Assembly (NCBI RefSeq): GCF_010645075.1
Contig: NZ_JAADZV010000001.1
Location: forward strand, 1,034,933 to 1,098,932
Length of the DNA stretch: 64,000 bases
Reading direction: 5' to 3'
Source of the DNA: Flavobacterium limi
GTDB taxonomy: Bacteria; Bacteroidota; Bacteroidia; Flavobacteriales; Flavobacteriaceae
In this document: positions 16,594 to 26,423 of the stretch, in pieces
Numbering within the stretch: the first letter of the stretch is position 1
Layout of the letters: each line of letters opens with the position of its first letter
Position numbers and translations under genes: made by a program
The notes under the pieces: model-generated
What the model was told of the DNA's origin: nothing
Databases searched by the model: none
Seen by the model: only the letters and a program-made list of their open reading frames with translations

Positions 16594-18969
16594 ATGAAAA
16601 AAATATTTTTAATTATTTTAAGTCTCCTTGGCTTGACTTCTTTTGCCCAGACAGGAGTTGTTAAAGGAAAAATAATTGATAAACAATCTGAAAAACCAAT
16701 TTCCGGAGCGGTTATAATGCTCATAGGGAATGATGAAAATCAAACCACATCTGATGAAGAGGGTAATTTTAAGCTATCCGGAATTCCTCTGGGGAGACAA
16801 AGTATTTCTATAAGCCTTACAGGATATGAAAGTACATCGGTTTCTGATCTTGATATTACCACCGGAAAGGACAATCTGCTCACCATCCCGTTGACCGAAC
16901 AGTTCAATACGTTAGATGAAATTGTAGTTACTGCAGGATCCAATAAAGCGAAAGCGATTAATAAAATGGCAATCGTTTCTACAAAACAATTCAGTCCCGA
17001 GGAAGTTACAAGATTTTCCGGCGGAAGAAGTGATGTGGCGAGACTTGTTTCGAATTTCGCCGGTGTTTCAACAGGTGATGACAGCCGAAATGATATTGTA
17101 GTACGTGGGAATTCGCCTTCAGGGATGTTATGGCGAATTGAAGGAATGCCTGTTCCAAATCCGAATCACTTTGCGACTTTGGGAACTACCGGAGGACCTG
17201 TTTCTGCTTTGAATCCAAATCTTCTGGCTAATTCTGATTTTATGACATCTGCTTTCCCTGCTGAATATGGGAACGCCATTGCAGGGGTTTTTGACTTAGG
17301 TTTCAGAAAAGGAAATCCGGATGAGTACGAATACATGATCAGTGCCGGAGCTTATCCCGGATTAGAATTTATGGCAGAGGGGCCGCTTGGCAAAAAAGGC
17401 GGGTCGTTTGTAGCATCAGCACGATATGGTTTTGTAGGGGTAACAGGTTTGGCCGGAACAGATGCACAGCCTAATTACAGCGATGTTAGTTTTAATGTTG
17501 ATTTTGGGAAAAGCAAAATAGGTAATTTTTCAATTTTTGGAATTTACGGAACTTCGGATATTGATTTCTTAGGAAAAGACATAGACAAAGAAGATCCTTT
17601 TGCTGCTCAGGACGAAGACGGCTATGTAACCTCCCTGTTTGGTTCTGTTGGTTTGAAACATAATCTGGCTATCGGAAGCAATTCGTCATTAAAAACAATT
17701 CTCGGATATTCTAATTCCGGAAACACCTATAAAAATGACCGTTATTACGATTTTGGTACACCTGATGAAAATAAACTGAGGTTTTCAGATGTTGATAATA
17801 CCGAAAACAGATTCACATTTTCTACTTTGTTCAATTCTAAACTCAGCAAAAAAACGACAATAAGAGCGGGATTACTGTTTGAAAATTATACTCTTAACGC
17901 TAATGTTAAAGACAGGGACAGACAAGATGATGCTGATGGCGACGGTTACGCAGATTTAGTACAGATAGTGGATCTTGACGGGAATTACAATATTGTACAG
18001 CCATTTGCGCAGGGGCAATTTCGATTAACCGAAAAATTAACTTTTAATGCAGGGATTCACGGGCAGTATTTCTCTATAAATGAGCAATTTGTTTTTGAGC
18101 CCAGAACGGCTTTAACCTATGCTTTCAATTCATCCAATTCTGTCAATTTCGGATATGGTTTGCATCATCAGAGTGTAGCGGCTCCTATTTTGTTCCTGAA
18201 TGAATTTGTAAACGGAAATCCGGTTCAGACGAACAAAAATCTGGATTTAGTACAGAGTCAGCATTATGTTTTGGGATATGATGTACGATTCTCTAAAAAA
18301 TGGAGAGGAAAAGTAGAAGTTTATTATCAGGATATCAGCAAGGCAGGTGTAGAATCGTTTCCAGGCAGTTATTCAACTTTAACAGAAGGTGCCAACTTTG
18401 GTTATTCGATAGATAAAACATCATTGGTGAGCAAAGGGAAAGGACATAATCAGGGAATTGAGTTTACGGTTGAAAAATTCTTCAGTGAAGGGTATTATAC
18501 TTTATTTACCACCTCACTTTTTGAAAGTAAATATAAAGGTAGTGACGGAATCGAACGAAATTCGCCTTTTAATAACGGCTATGTGGTTAATCTTTTGGGA
18601 GGAAAAGAATTTAAAATCGGAAAGGCAAAGAAGAATGTCTTTTCGATCGATACAAAGTTTACCACAGCAGGAGGCCGTTATTATACTCCGGTTGATTTGC
18701 AGGCTTCAAATGATGCCGGTTATGAAATCAGGGATGATGCCAATGCTTTTGGCAAACAATATGATTCATATTTAAGGCTGGATGTGAAATTTGGAATCAA
18801 ATTCAACAGTAAAAAGAAGAAAAGGTTTCATCAGTTTTATATTGATCTTCAAAATATTACCAATCACACTAATATTTTCACAATGGAATATAACAGGCTG
18901 ACGAATAGTATAAATCAAAAAGATCAAATTGGTTTTTCACCGGATTTTGGATATAAATTTCAGTTTTAG
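16594..18969 (+). CDS. TonB-dependent outer-membrane receptor
   Basis: A 791-residue outer-membrane transporter: signal peptide 1-19, a carboxypeptidase-like regulatory (CarbopepD_reg) domain at about 22-105 (GVVKGKIIDKQSEKPISGA), a plug domain (IVVRGNSPSGMLWRIEG) and a beta-barrel ending in aromatic GYKFQF. Unlike SusC it has no SusD partner, so the ligand is likely a siderophore, metal chelate or small molecule. A terminator follows directly. Confidence 0.9.
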   Translation: MKKIFLIILSLLGLTSFAQTGVVKGKIIDKQSEKPISGAVIMLIGNDENQTTSDEEGNFKLSGIPLGRQSISISLTGYESTSVSDLDITTGKDNLLTIPLTEQFNTLDEIVVTAGSNKAKAINKMAIVSTKQFSPEEVTRFSGGRSDVARLVSNFAGVSTGDDSRNDIVVRGNSPSGMLWRIEGMPVPNPNHFATLGTTGGPVSALNPNLLANSDFMTSAFPAEYGNAIAGVFDLGFRKGNPDEYEYMISAGAYPGLEFMAEGPLGKKGGSFVASARYGFVGVTGLAGTDAQPNYSDVSFNVDFGKSKIGNFSIFGIYGTSDIDFLGKDIDKEDPFAAQDEDGYVTSLFGSVGLKHNLAIGSNSSLKTILGYSNSGNTYKNDRYYDFGTPDENKLRFSDVDNTENRFTFSTLFNSKLSKKTTIRAGLLFENYTLNANVKDRDRQDDADGDGYADLVQIVDLDGNYNIVQPFAQGQFRLTEKLTFNAGIHGQYFSINEQFVFEPRTALTYAFNSSNSVNFGYGLHHQSVAAPILFLNEFVNGNPVQTNKNLDLVQSQHYVLGYDVRFSKKWRGKVEVYYQDISKAGVESFPGSYSTLTEGANFGYSIDKTSLVSKGKGHNQGIEFTVEKFFSEGYYTLFTTSLFESKYKGSDGIERNSPFNNGYVVNLLGGKEFKIGKAKKNVFSIDTKFTTAGGRYYTPVDLQASNDAGYEIRDDANAFGKQYDSYLRLDVKFGIKFNSKKKKRFHQFYIDLQNITNHTNIFTMEYNRLTNSINQKDQIGFSPDFGYKFQF

Positions 18970-18989
18970 TTAATAGATTTTTAGTAAAT

Positions 18990-19017
18990 AAGGCTTGTCG
19001 GTTGATAAGCCTTTTTT
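18990..19017 (+). terminator. Rho-independent terminator after TonB receptor
   Basis: AAGGCTT and AAGCCTT arms (18990-19012) followed by six T. The T run overlaps the stop of the convergent rnhB gene. Confidence 0.75.
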
Positions 19018-19684
19018 AATGCTCAAAAAAATCGAGTTCTAATTGTTCGGGCAGGAGCCTGAAACTCATTCGGTGATATTTGGTAGTACCATATTTTTTA
19101 ATGGCTTCACGATGTTCTTTGGTAGGATAGCCTTTATTTTGTTTCCAGTTGTACATCGGGAATTCTTTGTGAATTTTGTTCATGAATTCATCACGATACG
19201 TTTTTGCCAGTACAGAAGCTGCGGCGATACTCAGAAATTTTGAATCACCTTTTATAATGCTTTGATTCGGTATTGATTTTAATAACTCAATTTCAGTAGC
19301 AGAGAATTGTCTTCCAAAAGTATTTTTCAGGCCCAATTTTGCATTCAGTGAACGGTTTCCGTCTACAATAATAAATTCAGGTACCTGGTTTAATTTAAGG
19401 ATGCATTCCTGCATTCCTTTCATCGAAGCATTCAGGATATTGATTTCGTCAATTTCATCGGGATGTAAATGCGTTACGGCAAAACAAATAGCGTTTTCTT
19501 CAATTATAGGTTTTAAAGATTCCCTTATTTTTTCTGAGAGTTGTTTACTGTCATTTAAGAACGAGTGCTCAAAATCAGCAGGTAAAATTACAGCTGCAGC
19601 AGTTACGGGTCCGGCAAGGCATCCACGGCCGGCTTCATCGGTTCCGGTTTCGAAGACATATCCTGAAAAATTTTTCTGAAGCAT
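19016..19684 (-). CDS. rnhB: Ribonuclease HII
   Basis: Removes RNA (single ribonucleotides and primers) from DNA. The 222-residue protein begins its fold with [13 protein letters not shown] (catalytic Asp16 and Glu17), has further acidic residues in FIIVDGNRS and [18 protein letters not shown], and the C-terminal [10 protein letters not shown] motif. Length is typical. It stands alone between a convergent TonB receptor and a divergent porin gene. Confidence 0.96.
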   Translation of the reverse strand: MLQKNFSGYVFETGTDEAGRGCLAGPVTAAAVILPADFEHSFLNDSKQLSEKIRESLKPIIEENAICFAVTHLHPDEIDEINILNASMKGMQECILKLNQVPEFIIVDGNRSLNAKLGLKNTFGRQFSATEIELLKSIPNQSIIKGDSKFLSIAAASVLAKTYRDEFMNKIHKEFPMYNWKQNKGYPTKEHREAIKKYGTTKYHRMSFRLLPEQLELDFFEH

Positions 19685-19803
19685 TCTTTAATTTTTAAAA
19701 CACAAATATTGTAAAATTTTCTGTAAAAATATACGTTCTCATTCTGTTTGATAAAGCAGTTGCATAAATTGATGCGTTTTTTTATTTATACATATTTATA
19801 ATT

Positions 19804-19811
19804 TACCTTTG
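19804..19811 (+). promoter_or_regulatory. -7 box upstream of porin gene (TACCTTTG)
   Basis: TACCTTTG fits TAnnTTTG, 46 bp before the porin ATG. No well-spaced TTG box is visible upstream. Confidence 0.45.
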
Positions 19812-19857
19812 CTTTAGCAATTTTATCGAAAATCATTACACATACATACGCTATCAA

Positions 19858-21822
19858 ATGAGAATACTTTTTTTTCTATATCTATTAGTTCTGCCTTCTT
19901 TATTATTTTCTCAGGAAGTAACTCCTAAAAAGAGTTTAGATATGAATTCTCAATATTCCAGTATTACGGATACTGTAAAAAAGAAAAAAGCACTTGTAGC
20001 TAAAATTGATCAATATCAAATCGTTACTTTAGAACACGATACCACAATTGTGGATACTTCTTTAACTTTAAAAAGTGCCTACAGACAAAATTACCTTAGA
20101 AGGGATAACTTTGGGCTTTTGCCTTTTTCTAATATTGGGCAAACCTACAATACGTTGCAATATAGCCTGACTGATTTTTCTCCTTATCCGGACATTGGTT
20201 TCCAGGGAAAACATTTTAATTTTATGGATGCTAGTGAGATTCACTATTACCATGTAGCAACACCATTGACTGAATTATTTTTTAATACATCCATTGGGAA
20301 GGGACAAAACGTTGACTCGTTTATTACGCTGAACACATCAAAAAACCTTAACTTTTTTGCCGCCTACAGAGGTTTGCGTTCTGAAGGGAAATATATTAAC
20401 CAGTTAACCAGTATTGGTAATTTTAGAATTGGGGCAAGTTATAATACAACGGAAAAGCGTTATGTCTTATATGCCCATTATACTTATCAGGATGTTTTAA
20501 ATGAAGAAAACGGCGGAATCACAACACCTGAGGATTTTGAAAGCGGAGATCCGAATTTTACTAATCGCCAGCGATTGGAAGTGTATCTGACAGATGCTGA
20601 ATCTTTCCTAAAAGGAAAAAGACTCTTTTTTGATCATGCCTTCAGGATAAATCCTAAAAATGCAAACAATAATTTATATATAACACATCAGTTTAATTTT
20701 GAAAATAAATTTTTCGAATATAAACAGCCAACAGTTTTGTCAACAGTAGGAAGCACATCTGTACAGCGATTTGGGGAGTCGTATGTGACCAGTAATCTTA
20801 AAGACCAGACGCATTTCGAAAAATTGTATAATAGGGTTGGGGTTGCATATGAGAATTCATTGCTGGGAAAATTTAATTTCTTTATTGATGATTACAGGTC
20901 AAATTATAAATACGAAAGAATTATTGTAATTGATGAAGATAATTACATTCCCGACAATTTATTCAGGGAAATCAATAGTATAGGAGCGCAATATGAATAT
21001 CAGAAGAATAAATGGAATGGAAGATTTTTGTTCTCAAGATCCATTACAAAAGAAGCTATTTCTGATTTAGATGCGAAGCTGAGGTACAATTTAAATGAAA
21101 AAATTCAATTTGATTTCCGTTACAGAAACATTAGCAAACTGCCTAATAACAACTATAATCTCTATCAAAGCAGTTATATAGAATACAATTGGTTTAATGA
21201 TTTTAAGAATGAAAAAATCAATTTGCTTAGTGCCAAGATATACACTCCATGGCTAAATGCAGAGGCCAGCTACAGGGTTTTAAATGACCATTTGTATTTT
21301 GAAGATAAATCAACAGATGCTCAAAAGGCTGTGAATACCCAAATTATAAAACCAGCACAATACGGGAGTGCTATTAATTATTTAGAAATAAAAGCAAACA
21401 GAGAATTTAAATTCGGGGCTTTTGGATTAGATAATACATTATTGTACCAAAAAGTAGATCAGTCTCAGGCGATTTTGAATGTGCCTGATTTTGTAACCAG
21501 AAACACGTTTTATTATTCAACTCATTTGTTTAAAAAAGCGCTTTATATCCAAACCGGAATCATCTTTAATTACTTTACAAAGTATTATGGAAATGATTAC
21601 AACCCTGTAGTAGGAGAATTTTTTGTTCAGGAAACTGAAAAAATAGGAGGTTACCCAACTTTTGATTTTTTCCTGAATGGTAGAATTCGCCAGACGAGAA
21701 TTTATTTAAAAGCAGAACATTTTAATGCTGCTTTTGGAGAAAGCAATTATTATTCAGCTCCAAATAACCCATATCGTGATTTCACTATCCGGTTTGGTCT
21801 GGTTTGGAATTTCTTTCAATAA
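19858..21822 (+). CDS. Putative outer-membrane porin (Porin_10 family)
   Basis: A 654-residue protein with a signal peptide (1-19, LLFSQ) and a long run of alternating hydrophobic beta-strands ending in aromatic VWNFFQ, as expected of an outer-membrane barrel. The early LRRDNFGLLPFSNIGQ and YPDIGFQGKHFNF segments are those I associate with the Bacteroidota family called putative porin (Porin_10). Substrate unknown. The PLP enzyme gene follows 47 bp downstream and may be co-transcribed. Confidence 0.8.
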   Translation: MRILFFLYLLVLPSLLFSQEVTPKKSLDMNSQYSSITDTVKKKKALVAKIDQYQIVTLEHDTTIVDTSLTLKSAYRQNYLRRDNFGLLPFSNIGQTYNTLQYSLTDFSPYPDIGFQGKHFNFMDASEIHYYHVATPLTELFFNTSIGKGQNVDSFITLNTSKNLNFFAAYRGLRSEGKYINQLTSIGNFRIGASYNTTEKRYVLYAHYTYQDVLNEENGGITTPEDFESGDPNFTNRQRLEVYLTDAESFLKGKRLFFDHAFRINPKNANNNLYITHQFNFENKFFEYKQPTVLSTVGSTSVQRFGESYVTSNLKDQTHFEKLYNRVGVAYENSLLGKFNFFIDDYRSNYKYERIIVIDEDNYIPDNLFREINSIGAQYEYQKNKWNGRFLFSRSITKEAISDLDAKLRYNLNEKIQFDFRYRNISKLPNNNYNLYQSSYIEYNWFNDFKNEKINLLSAKIYTPWLNAEASYRVLNDHLYFEDKSTDAQKAVNTQIIKPAQYGSAINYLEIKANREFKFGAFGLDNTLLYQKVDQSQAILNVPDFVTRNTFYYSTHLFKKALYIQTGIIFNYFTKYYGNDYNPVVGEFFVQETEKIGGYPTFDFFLNGRIRQTRIYLKAEHFNAAFGESNYYSAPNNPYRDFTIRFGLVWNFFQ

Positions 21823-21869
21823 AACGAACTTTGTTTTATCTTAAAACAAAAAATTAAACTTATATAGAG

Positions 21870-23231
21870 ATGGACTTTTCAAATAATATTTTAGGAACCA
21901 TAGGCAACACACCATTAGTGAAACTTAATAAAGTTGTTGCTGAAATTGATGCTTTGGTATTAGCAAAAGTCGAAACTTTTAATCCCGGAAATTCTGTGAA
22001 AGACAGAATGGCTGTGAAAATGGTTGAAGATGCTGAGGCTGATGGCCGTTTAAAACCGGGCGGAACCATAATTGAAGGTACCTCTGGAAATACCGGTATG
22101 GGATTGGCACTTGTTGCTATAATAAAAGGGTATAAGCTAATTTGTGTAATATCAGACAAACAGTCGAAGGAAAAAATGGATATTTTGCGTGCTGTTGGTG
22201 CCAAAGTAGTTGTTTGTCCCACAAATGTCGACCCCGCAGATCCAAGATCGTATTATTCGGTTTCAAAGCGTCTGGCTGAAGAAACGCCAAATTCGTGGTA
22301 TGTAAACCAATACGATAATTTATCCAATACTCTTGCGCATTACGAACAGACAGGACCTGAAATCTGGAAACAGACAGATGGAAAAATCACTCATTTTGTT
22401 GTGGGAGTAGGAACAGGTGGAACTATTTCGGGTGTTGGGAAATATTTAAAAGAGAAAAATCCGAATATTAAAATCTGGGGAATTGATACGTATGGTTCCG
22501 TTTTTAAAAAATACCACGAAACCGGTATCTTTGATGAAAACGAAATCTATTCCTATATCACAGAAGGTATCGGGGAAGATATTTTACCTAAAAATGTTGA
22601 CTTCTCACTGATTGACGGATTTACAAAAGTAACTGATAAGGATGCGGCTGTTTATACAAGAAAAATTGCTCTTGAGGAAGCCATTTTTGTTGGGAATTCT
22701 GCAGGAGCATGCATAAAAGGATTGTTGCAGCTAAAAGAACATTTTAAACCGGATGATGTTGTGGTAGTTTTATTTCATGATTCCGGAAGTCGTTATGTAG
22801 GTAAAATGTTTAATGATGACTGGATGCGTGAACGAGGTTTTCTCGATGAAAATGTTACAAAAGCAGAAGATGTTATTAAAGATCATATAGACAAAGAATT
22901 GATTGTCGTTCGTACCGAAGAATTGGTTTCGCATGCTATTGAACGTATGCGTAAATATAAAATTTCACAAATTCCGGTAGTCGATATTAATGGATTTGTC
23001 GGTTCTGTTGATGAAACCGATTTGTTCAGAAGTTATGTGGCTGATAAAAATGTAGCCGAAAAACCGATCAAGGAAGTGATGGGAAAACCTTTTCCAATTG
23101 TTAGGTTAGGCACTTCAATTGAAGATGTGTCAAAACTGTTCACGAAAGAAAATGATGCCGTTTTAGTAGATTTAGGAAATGGGAATCATCATATTATTAC
23201 GAAATACGATATTATTGGGGCTATAAAATAA
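21870..23231 (+). CDS. Cystathionine beta-synthase-like PLP enzyme with CBS pair
   Basis: A 453-residue protein: a PLP fold-type II synthase domain (residues 1-320; PLP lysine K44 in NPGNSVKDR, phosphate loop GTSGNTGMG, GTGGTISGVGKYLK) followed by two CBS domains (about 335-453), which usually bind adenine nucleotides for regulation. The same layout as eukaryotic cystathionine beta-synthase but without the haem segment. It likely joins serine or O-acetylserine with homocysteine or sulfide; which reaction cannot be decided here. A strong terminator follows. Confidence 0.88.
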   Translation: MDFSNNILGTIGNTPLVKLNKVVAEIDALVLAKVETFNPGNSVKDRMAVKMVEDAEADGRLKPGGTIIEGTSGNTGMGLALVAIIKGYKLICVISDKQSKEKMDILRAVGAKVVVCPTNVDPADPRSYYSVSKRLAEETPNSWYVNQYDNLSNTLAHYEQTGPEIWKQTDGKITHFVVGVGTGGTISGVGKYLKEKNPNIKIWGIDTYGSVFKKYHETGIFDENEIYSYITEGIGEDILPKNVDFSLIDGFTKVTDKDAAVYTRKIALEEAIFVGNSAGACIKGLLQLKEHFKPDDVVVVLFHDSGSRYVGKMFNDDWMRERGFLDENVTKAEDVIKDHIDKELIVVRTEELVSHAIERMRKYKISQIPVVDINGFVGSVDETDLFRSYVADKNVAEKPIKEVMGKPFPIVRLGTSIEDVSKLFTKENDAVLVDLGNGNHHIITKYDIIGAIK

Positions 23232-23251
23232 ATGCTTATTGTATAAATTAT

Positions 23252-23286
23252 AAAAGGCATACATTGTAAATGTATGCCTTTTTTTA
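23252..23286. terminator. Strong terminator after the PLP enzyme
   Basis: A perfect 14-bp stem (23252-23265 with 23269-23282, loop GTA) followed by T. It works on the plus strand and, by its A run, probably also for the convergent small ORF. Confidence 0.9.
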
Positions 23287-23487
23287 ATTACTGCGTTTTT
23301 CATAATAATCAGAATCGGTATTATTCGAATTCTCTCTTTTTGAAATCCGGTTTGGACTATCATCTATAAATTCTTCAACAGTCTGGGTGTTTTTATTTTT
23401 CTCAGAGTGTATTTTTGAATAAAGATTTTCTATCGTGTCTTTTTCCGGACAATTATCGTTATCCGGATCATAATTTTTCTCGACCAT
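23284..23487 (-). CDS. Small hydrophilic hypothetical protein
   Basis: A 67-residue, highly charged Asn/Asp/Glu/Lys-rich ORF without signal or hydrophobic segment, probably disordered. Its stop abuts the terminator of the convergent PLP-enzyme gene, which argues for a real gene, but no homologue is recalled. Confidence 0.45.
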   Translation of the reverse strand: MVEKNYDPDNDNCPEKDTIENLYSKIHSEKNKNTQTVEEFIDDSPNRISKRENSNNTDSDYYEKRSN

Positions 23488-23685
23488 GACTTTTGATGTT
23501 TAATTGTTTTTGGCTGAATCATTAAACTGCTTTTTCAGGATAACAGTTTTAGTGTTAGATATATATGTCAATAAAATTAGATAAATTAGTACATTTCTTT
23601 TTATAAGATTGAAATCTGCATTTATATAATTATGAGCCAATAATTTGAAATCTTTGGATAGTATTTATTCCAGATTTGAACCAAC

Positions 23686-24906
23686 CTAAAATAATTCCAG
23701 TTGATTACTGGGATTTATGGGCTTGTTTTTGGGAGGTTTTGCATCGCCAAAAACAGTTTTTCCTCCATATTTATAAGATTCATTCCGTTCTTTTTGAATC
23801 AGTGCATCAAAGTTAGAATTGGGTGTAAAACTCTCCTCGGCTTTTCTTGAGATTTCAGACAATTTTTTAATGGCTTCTATTTTATCACTATTACCTATTT
23901 TAGCTCGGTTAATGGCTCTTTGCAAAGTGTCAATTGTTTCATCATAGATTTTTACAGGTACTGGAAAGGGATGTCCGTCTTTACCACCGTGAGCAAATGA
24001 AAATCGTGCAGGGTCTTCAAATCGGGTTGGGGTGCCGTAAATTACTTCACTTATCAGGGCCAGTGATTGCAAAGCTCTTGGTCCCATTCCTTTTAAAAGC
24101 AGTAGTTCTTCAAAATCTTCAGGATTATTTTCATGTGTTGCCCATAACATTGCACCAAGTCTTTTCATATTGACATTTTCCATTCTGACATCATGATGTG
24201 CAGGCATTGCAAGATGCTGCATTTCTTTCATGATTTTTGTTGGGGATTCTTTCGAAAGTTCTAAAATCCCTTCTCTGGATTTTACAGCACTATTTGCTGT
24301 AAGATTTAAAATAGAACCTTGGTTTTCGCCATATATGAACGTATGAGGTTCATTTATAAAAGATTTCAGTTCCTGCGAATGCCAGTGATATCTTCTGGCT
24401 GTTTTAGAGTTCGGATTCATTCCTTGCTGTATAACAGCCCATTGTCCTTTGTTGTCTACAATAAAATTATGTTGGTATAATTGAAAACCATCCTGGATAG
24501 CTGTATTGTCAACTTTGGCAGTTAGTTTGCTGCAATTTGCAAGATTATTGCCGTCAAGTCCTGTTTTTTCACCAACAAATAAAAGTTCATTAGGAGTAAG
24601 CATAGAATGTTTTCCTTTGCCTCCGCAGATATAAATGCCCAGTTCTTTTGAATGTGGATTTACGGATTTTTTTAAAGCACCAAGTACAGAAGTTGTAATT
24701 CCTGATGAGTGCCAGTCCATTCCCATAACGGCACCAAAACTCTGAAACCAGAAAGGATTACTCAGCTTACTGATCACTTCTGAAGTAGAAAATTCCATCG
24801 CAATAGTTTCAACAATGGCAAGGCCAAGTTTCGACATACGTTCGGCAAGCCATAAAGGTACATGTCCATAATGTAATGGAAGATCTGCTGTTCCGGAACG
24901 TTTCAT
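23686..24906 (-). CDS. DUF763 domain protein
   Basis: A 406-residue member of DUF763 (start MKRSGTADLPLHYGHVP, then GMDWHSSGITTSVLGALK). The family is widespread in archaea and bacteria without a known function. In the middle a helix-hairpin-helix-like LLLKGMGPRALQSLAL suggests nucleic-acid binding, and His/Asp-rich motifs could hold a nuclease or similar active site; both are inference. It is separated by 83 bp from the GT2 gene upstream on the same strand. Confidence 0.85.
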   Translation of the reverse strand: MKRSGTADLPLHYGHVPLWLAERMSKLGLAIVETIAMEFSTSEVISKLSNPFWFQSFGAVMGMDWHSSGITTSVLGALKKSVNPHSKELGIYICGGKGKHSMLTPNELLFVGEKTGLDGNNLANCSKLTAKVDNTAIQDGFQLYQHNFIVDNKGQWAVIQQGMNPNSKTARRYHWHSQELKSFINEPHTFIYGENQGSILNLTANSAVKSREGILELSKESPTKIMKEMQHLAMPAHHDVRMENVNMKRLGAMLWATHENNPEDFEELLLLKGMGPRALQSLALISEVIYGTPTRFEDPARFSFAHGGKDGHPFPVPVKIYDETIDTLQRAINRAKIGNSDKIEAIKKLSEISRKAEESFTPNSNFDALIQKERNESYKYGGKTVFGDAKPPKNKPINPSNQLELF

Positions 24907-24989
24907 GTAATGGGATTTTGTATACTACAAAAATACAAAAAAAGTTTTTTAATGCCTGAGAGCAAAAAGCCCGGACCAGACTATATGAA

Positions 24990-26423
24990 TTATTCTTTCT
25001 TTGTAAAACCTTTTCGGGTCATTTCACCCCAGCCTTTGGTCCCCATGACTTTTTCTTTATACCCCACTAAGGCAGCATATACCGTAAGTGGATGAAAGTA
25101 CAAGGGTTCTATAAAGGCAGCCAGCAGAAGCTTGAAAAAATCAGCCTGTTTTGGATATTTGTGATAGGTATACTCTTCACTAAACAAGGCTATAACTGAA
25201 AAGAATACAGCAAATGTATAAACAAAAAGGACCAGTAAAAGGAAGAAATGCCAGTTAATGAACCCGAAAAATATAAATATAAGGGTAATAAGCAGCCCAA
25301 TAAATTCTATTGCCGGAGCCAGAAATTCAAAGAATGTCCAGTAAGGGATACTAACTATACCCAGAAGTTTATACTTAGGGTTTAGGAACATTTTTTTGTG
25401 AATTGTAAGTGTCTCAATGGTGCCCCTCATCCAGCGGCTGCGCTGTTTTTTGAATATTTTGAAATCTTCAGGAGCTTCTGTCCAGCAGAGTGGGTCAGGT
25501 ATATAACTAACAGAGTAGGGTAATTTATTTTCAACCATATAACGTCGCATTCTTACTACAAGCTCCATGTCTTCACCTACCGTTTTAGTATCGTAACCTC
25601 CTGATAGAAGTGCTATTTCCTTGTCAAATGCACCAAATGCCCCGCTGATAAGCAATAGTCCGTCGAGTCTGCCCCAGGCCATCCTTCCTAAAAGAAAAGC
25701 CCTGAGATATTCTAAAACCTGTATTCTTGGTAACATAACATCAGGGATGTGTACTTCTACCAAACGGCCATTTCTGATCACACACTGGTTCGCTATCCTT
25801 ACAACGCCACCTGTAGCAATAATACGCTTCCCATGAGATTCTAAAAAAGGTTTTGCTAATTTTAATAAGGAGTCTTTGTCTAAAATACAATCAACATCGA
25901 TACATACTACGTAAGGATTTTGTGCAATATTGAGCCCTACGTTTAAAGCATCAGCTTTTCCTCCATTTTCTTTGTCAACAACAATCAGTTTTTTAAATGC
26001 AGCATTTTGGGAAATATATATTCCTCTAACCTTTTTGGTTTCGATTTTTGAATCGTACTTAAGTTCCGTCAGGACAAGATTATAGGTGTTAATGAGGATT
26101 TCCATCGAATTGTCTTTGCTGCCGTCATTTACTACAATTACCTGATAATTATTATAGTTTAAAGAAAGTAATGATTTTACGTTTTCTTCAATAGTAAAAC
26201 CTTCATTGTACGCAGGGGCAATTAAGGAAAGTTTAGGTGCAAATTCACTGGTAAGCAGTACTTCATAATCTACAAAACTATTCTTTTTAAGATAGCTTCT
26301 TAGCGCTTTTGTAGAAAGGTAGGCTAATATAAGATAAGACGACATGATCAGGATGGCATATCCAAGAATGAGGAGTATATAAACATCCAAAAACCATGTT
26401 GTTTCACTATTAAAAAAAGTCAT
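24990..26423 (-). CDS. Family 2 glycosyltransferase (processive polysaccharide synthase type)
   Basis: A 477-residue membrane synthase resembling IcaA/PgaC and hyaluronan or cellulose synthases. One N-terminal helix (about 12-32), a GT2 domain with the nucleotide Asp in VVNDGSKD, DxD in CIDVDC, the catalytic acid region VGEDMELVVRMRR and the processivity motif QRSRW, then about three or four C-terminal helices (350-440). It likely makes an exported polysaccharide. Its ATG overlaps the HEAT-repeat gene by 4 bp, and it ends an operon led by sensory genes, so output is probably under signalling control. Confidence 0.88.
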   Translation of the reverse strand: MTFFNSETTWFLDVYILLILGYAILIMSSYLILAYLSTKALRSYLKKNSFVDYEVLLTSEFAPKLSLIAPAYNEGFTIEENVKSLLSLNYNNYQVIVVNDGSKDNSMEILINTYNLVLTELKYDSKIETKKVRGIYISQNAAFKKLIVVDKENGGKADALNVGLNIAQNPYVVCIDVDCILDKDSLLKLAKPFLESHGKRIIATGGVVRIANQCVIRNGRLVEVHIPDVMLPRIQVLEYLRAFLLGRMAWGRLDGLLLISGAFGAFDKEIALLSGGYDTKTVGEDMELVVRMRRYMVENKLPYSVSYIPDPLCWTEAPEDFKIFKKQRSRWMRGTIETLTIHKKMFLNPKYKLLGIVSIPYWTFFEFLAPAIEFIGLLITLIFIFFGFINWHFFLLLVLFVYTFAVFFSVIALFSEEYTYHKYPKQADFFKLLLAAFIEPLYFHPLTVYAALVGYKEKVMGTKGWGEMTRKGFTKKE

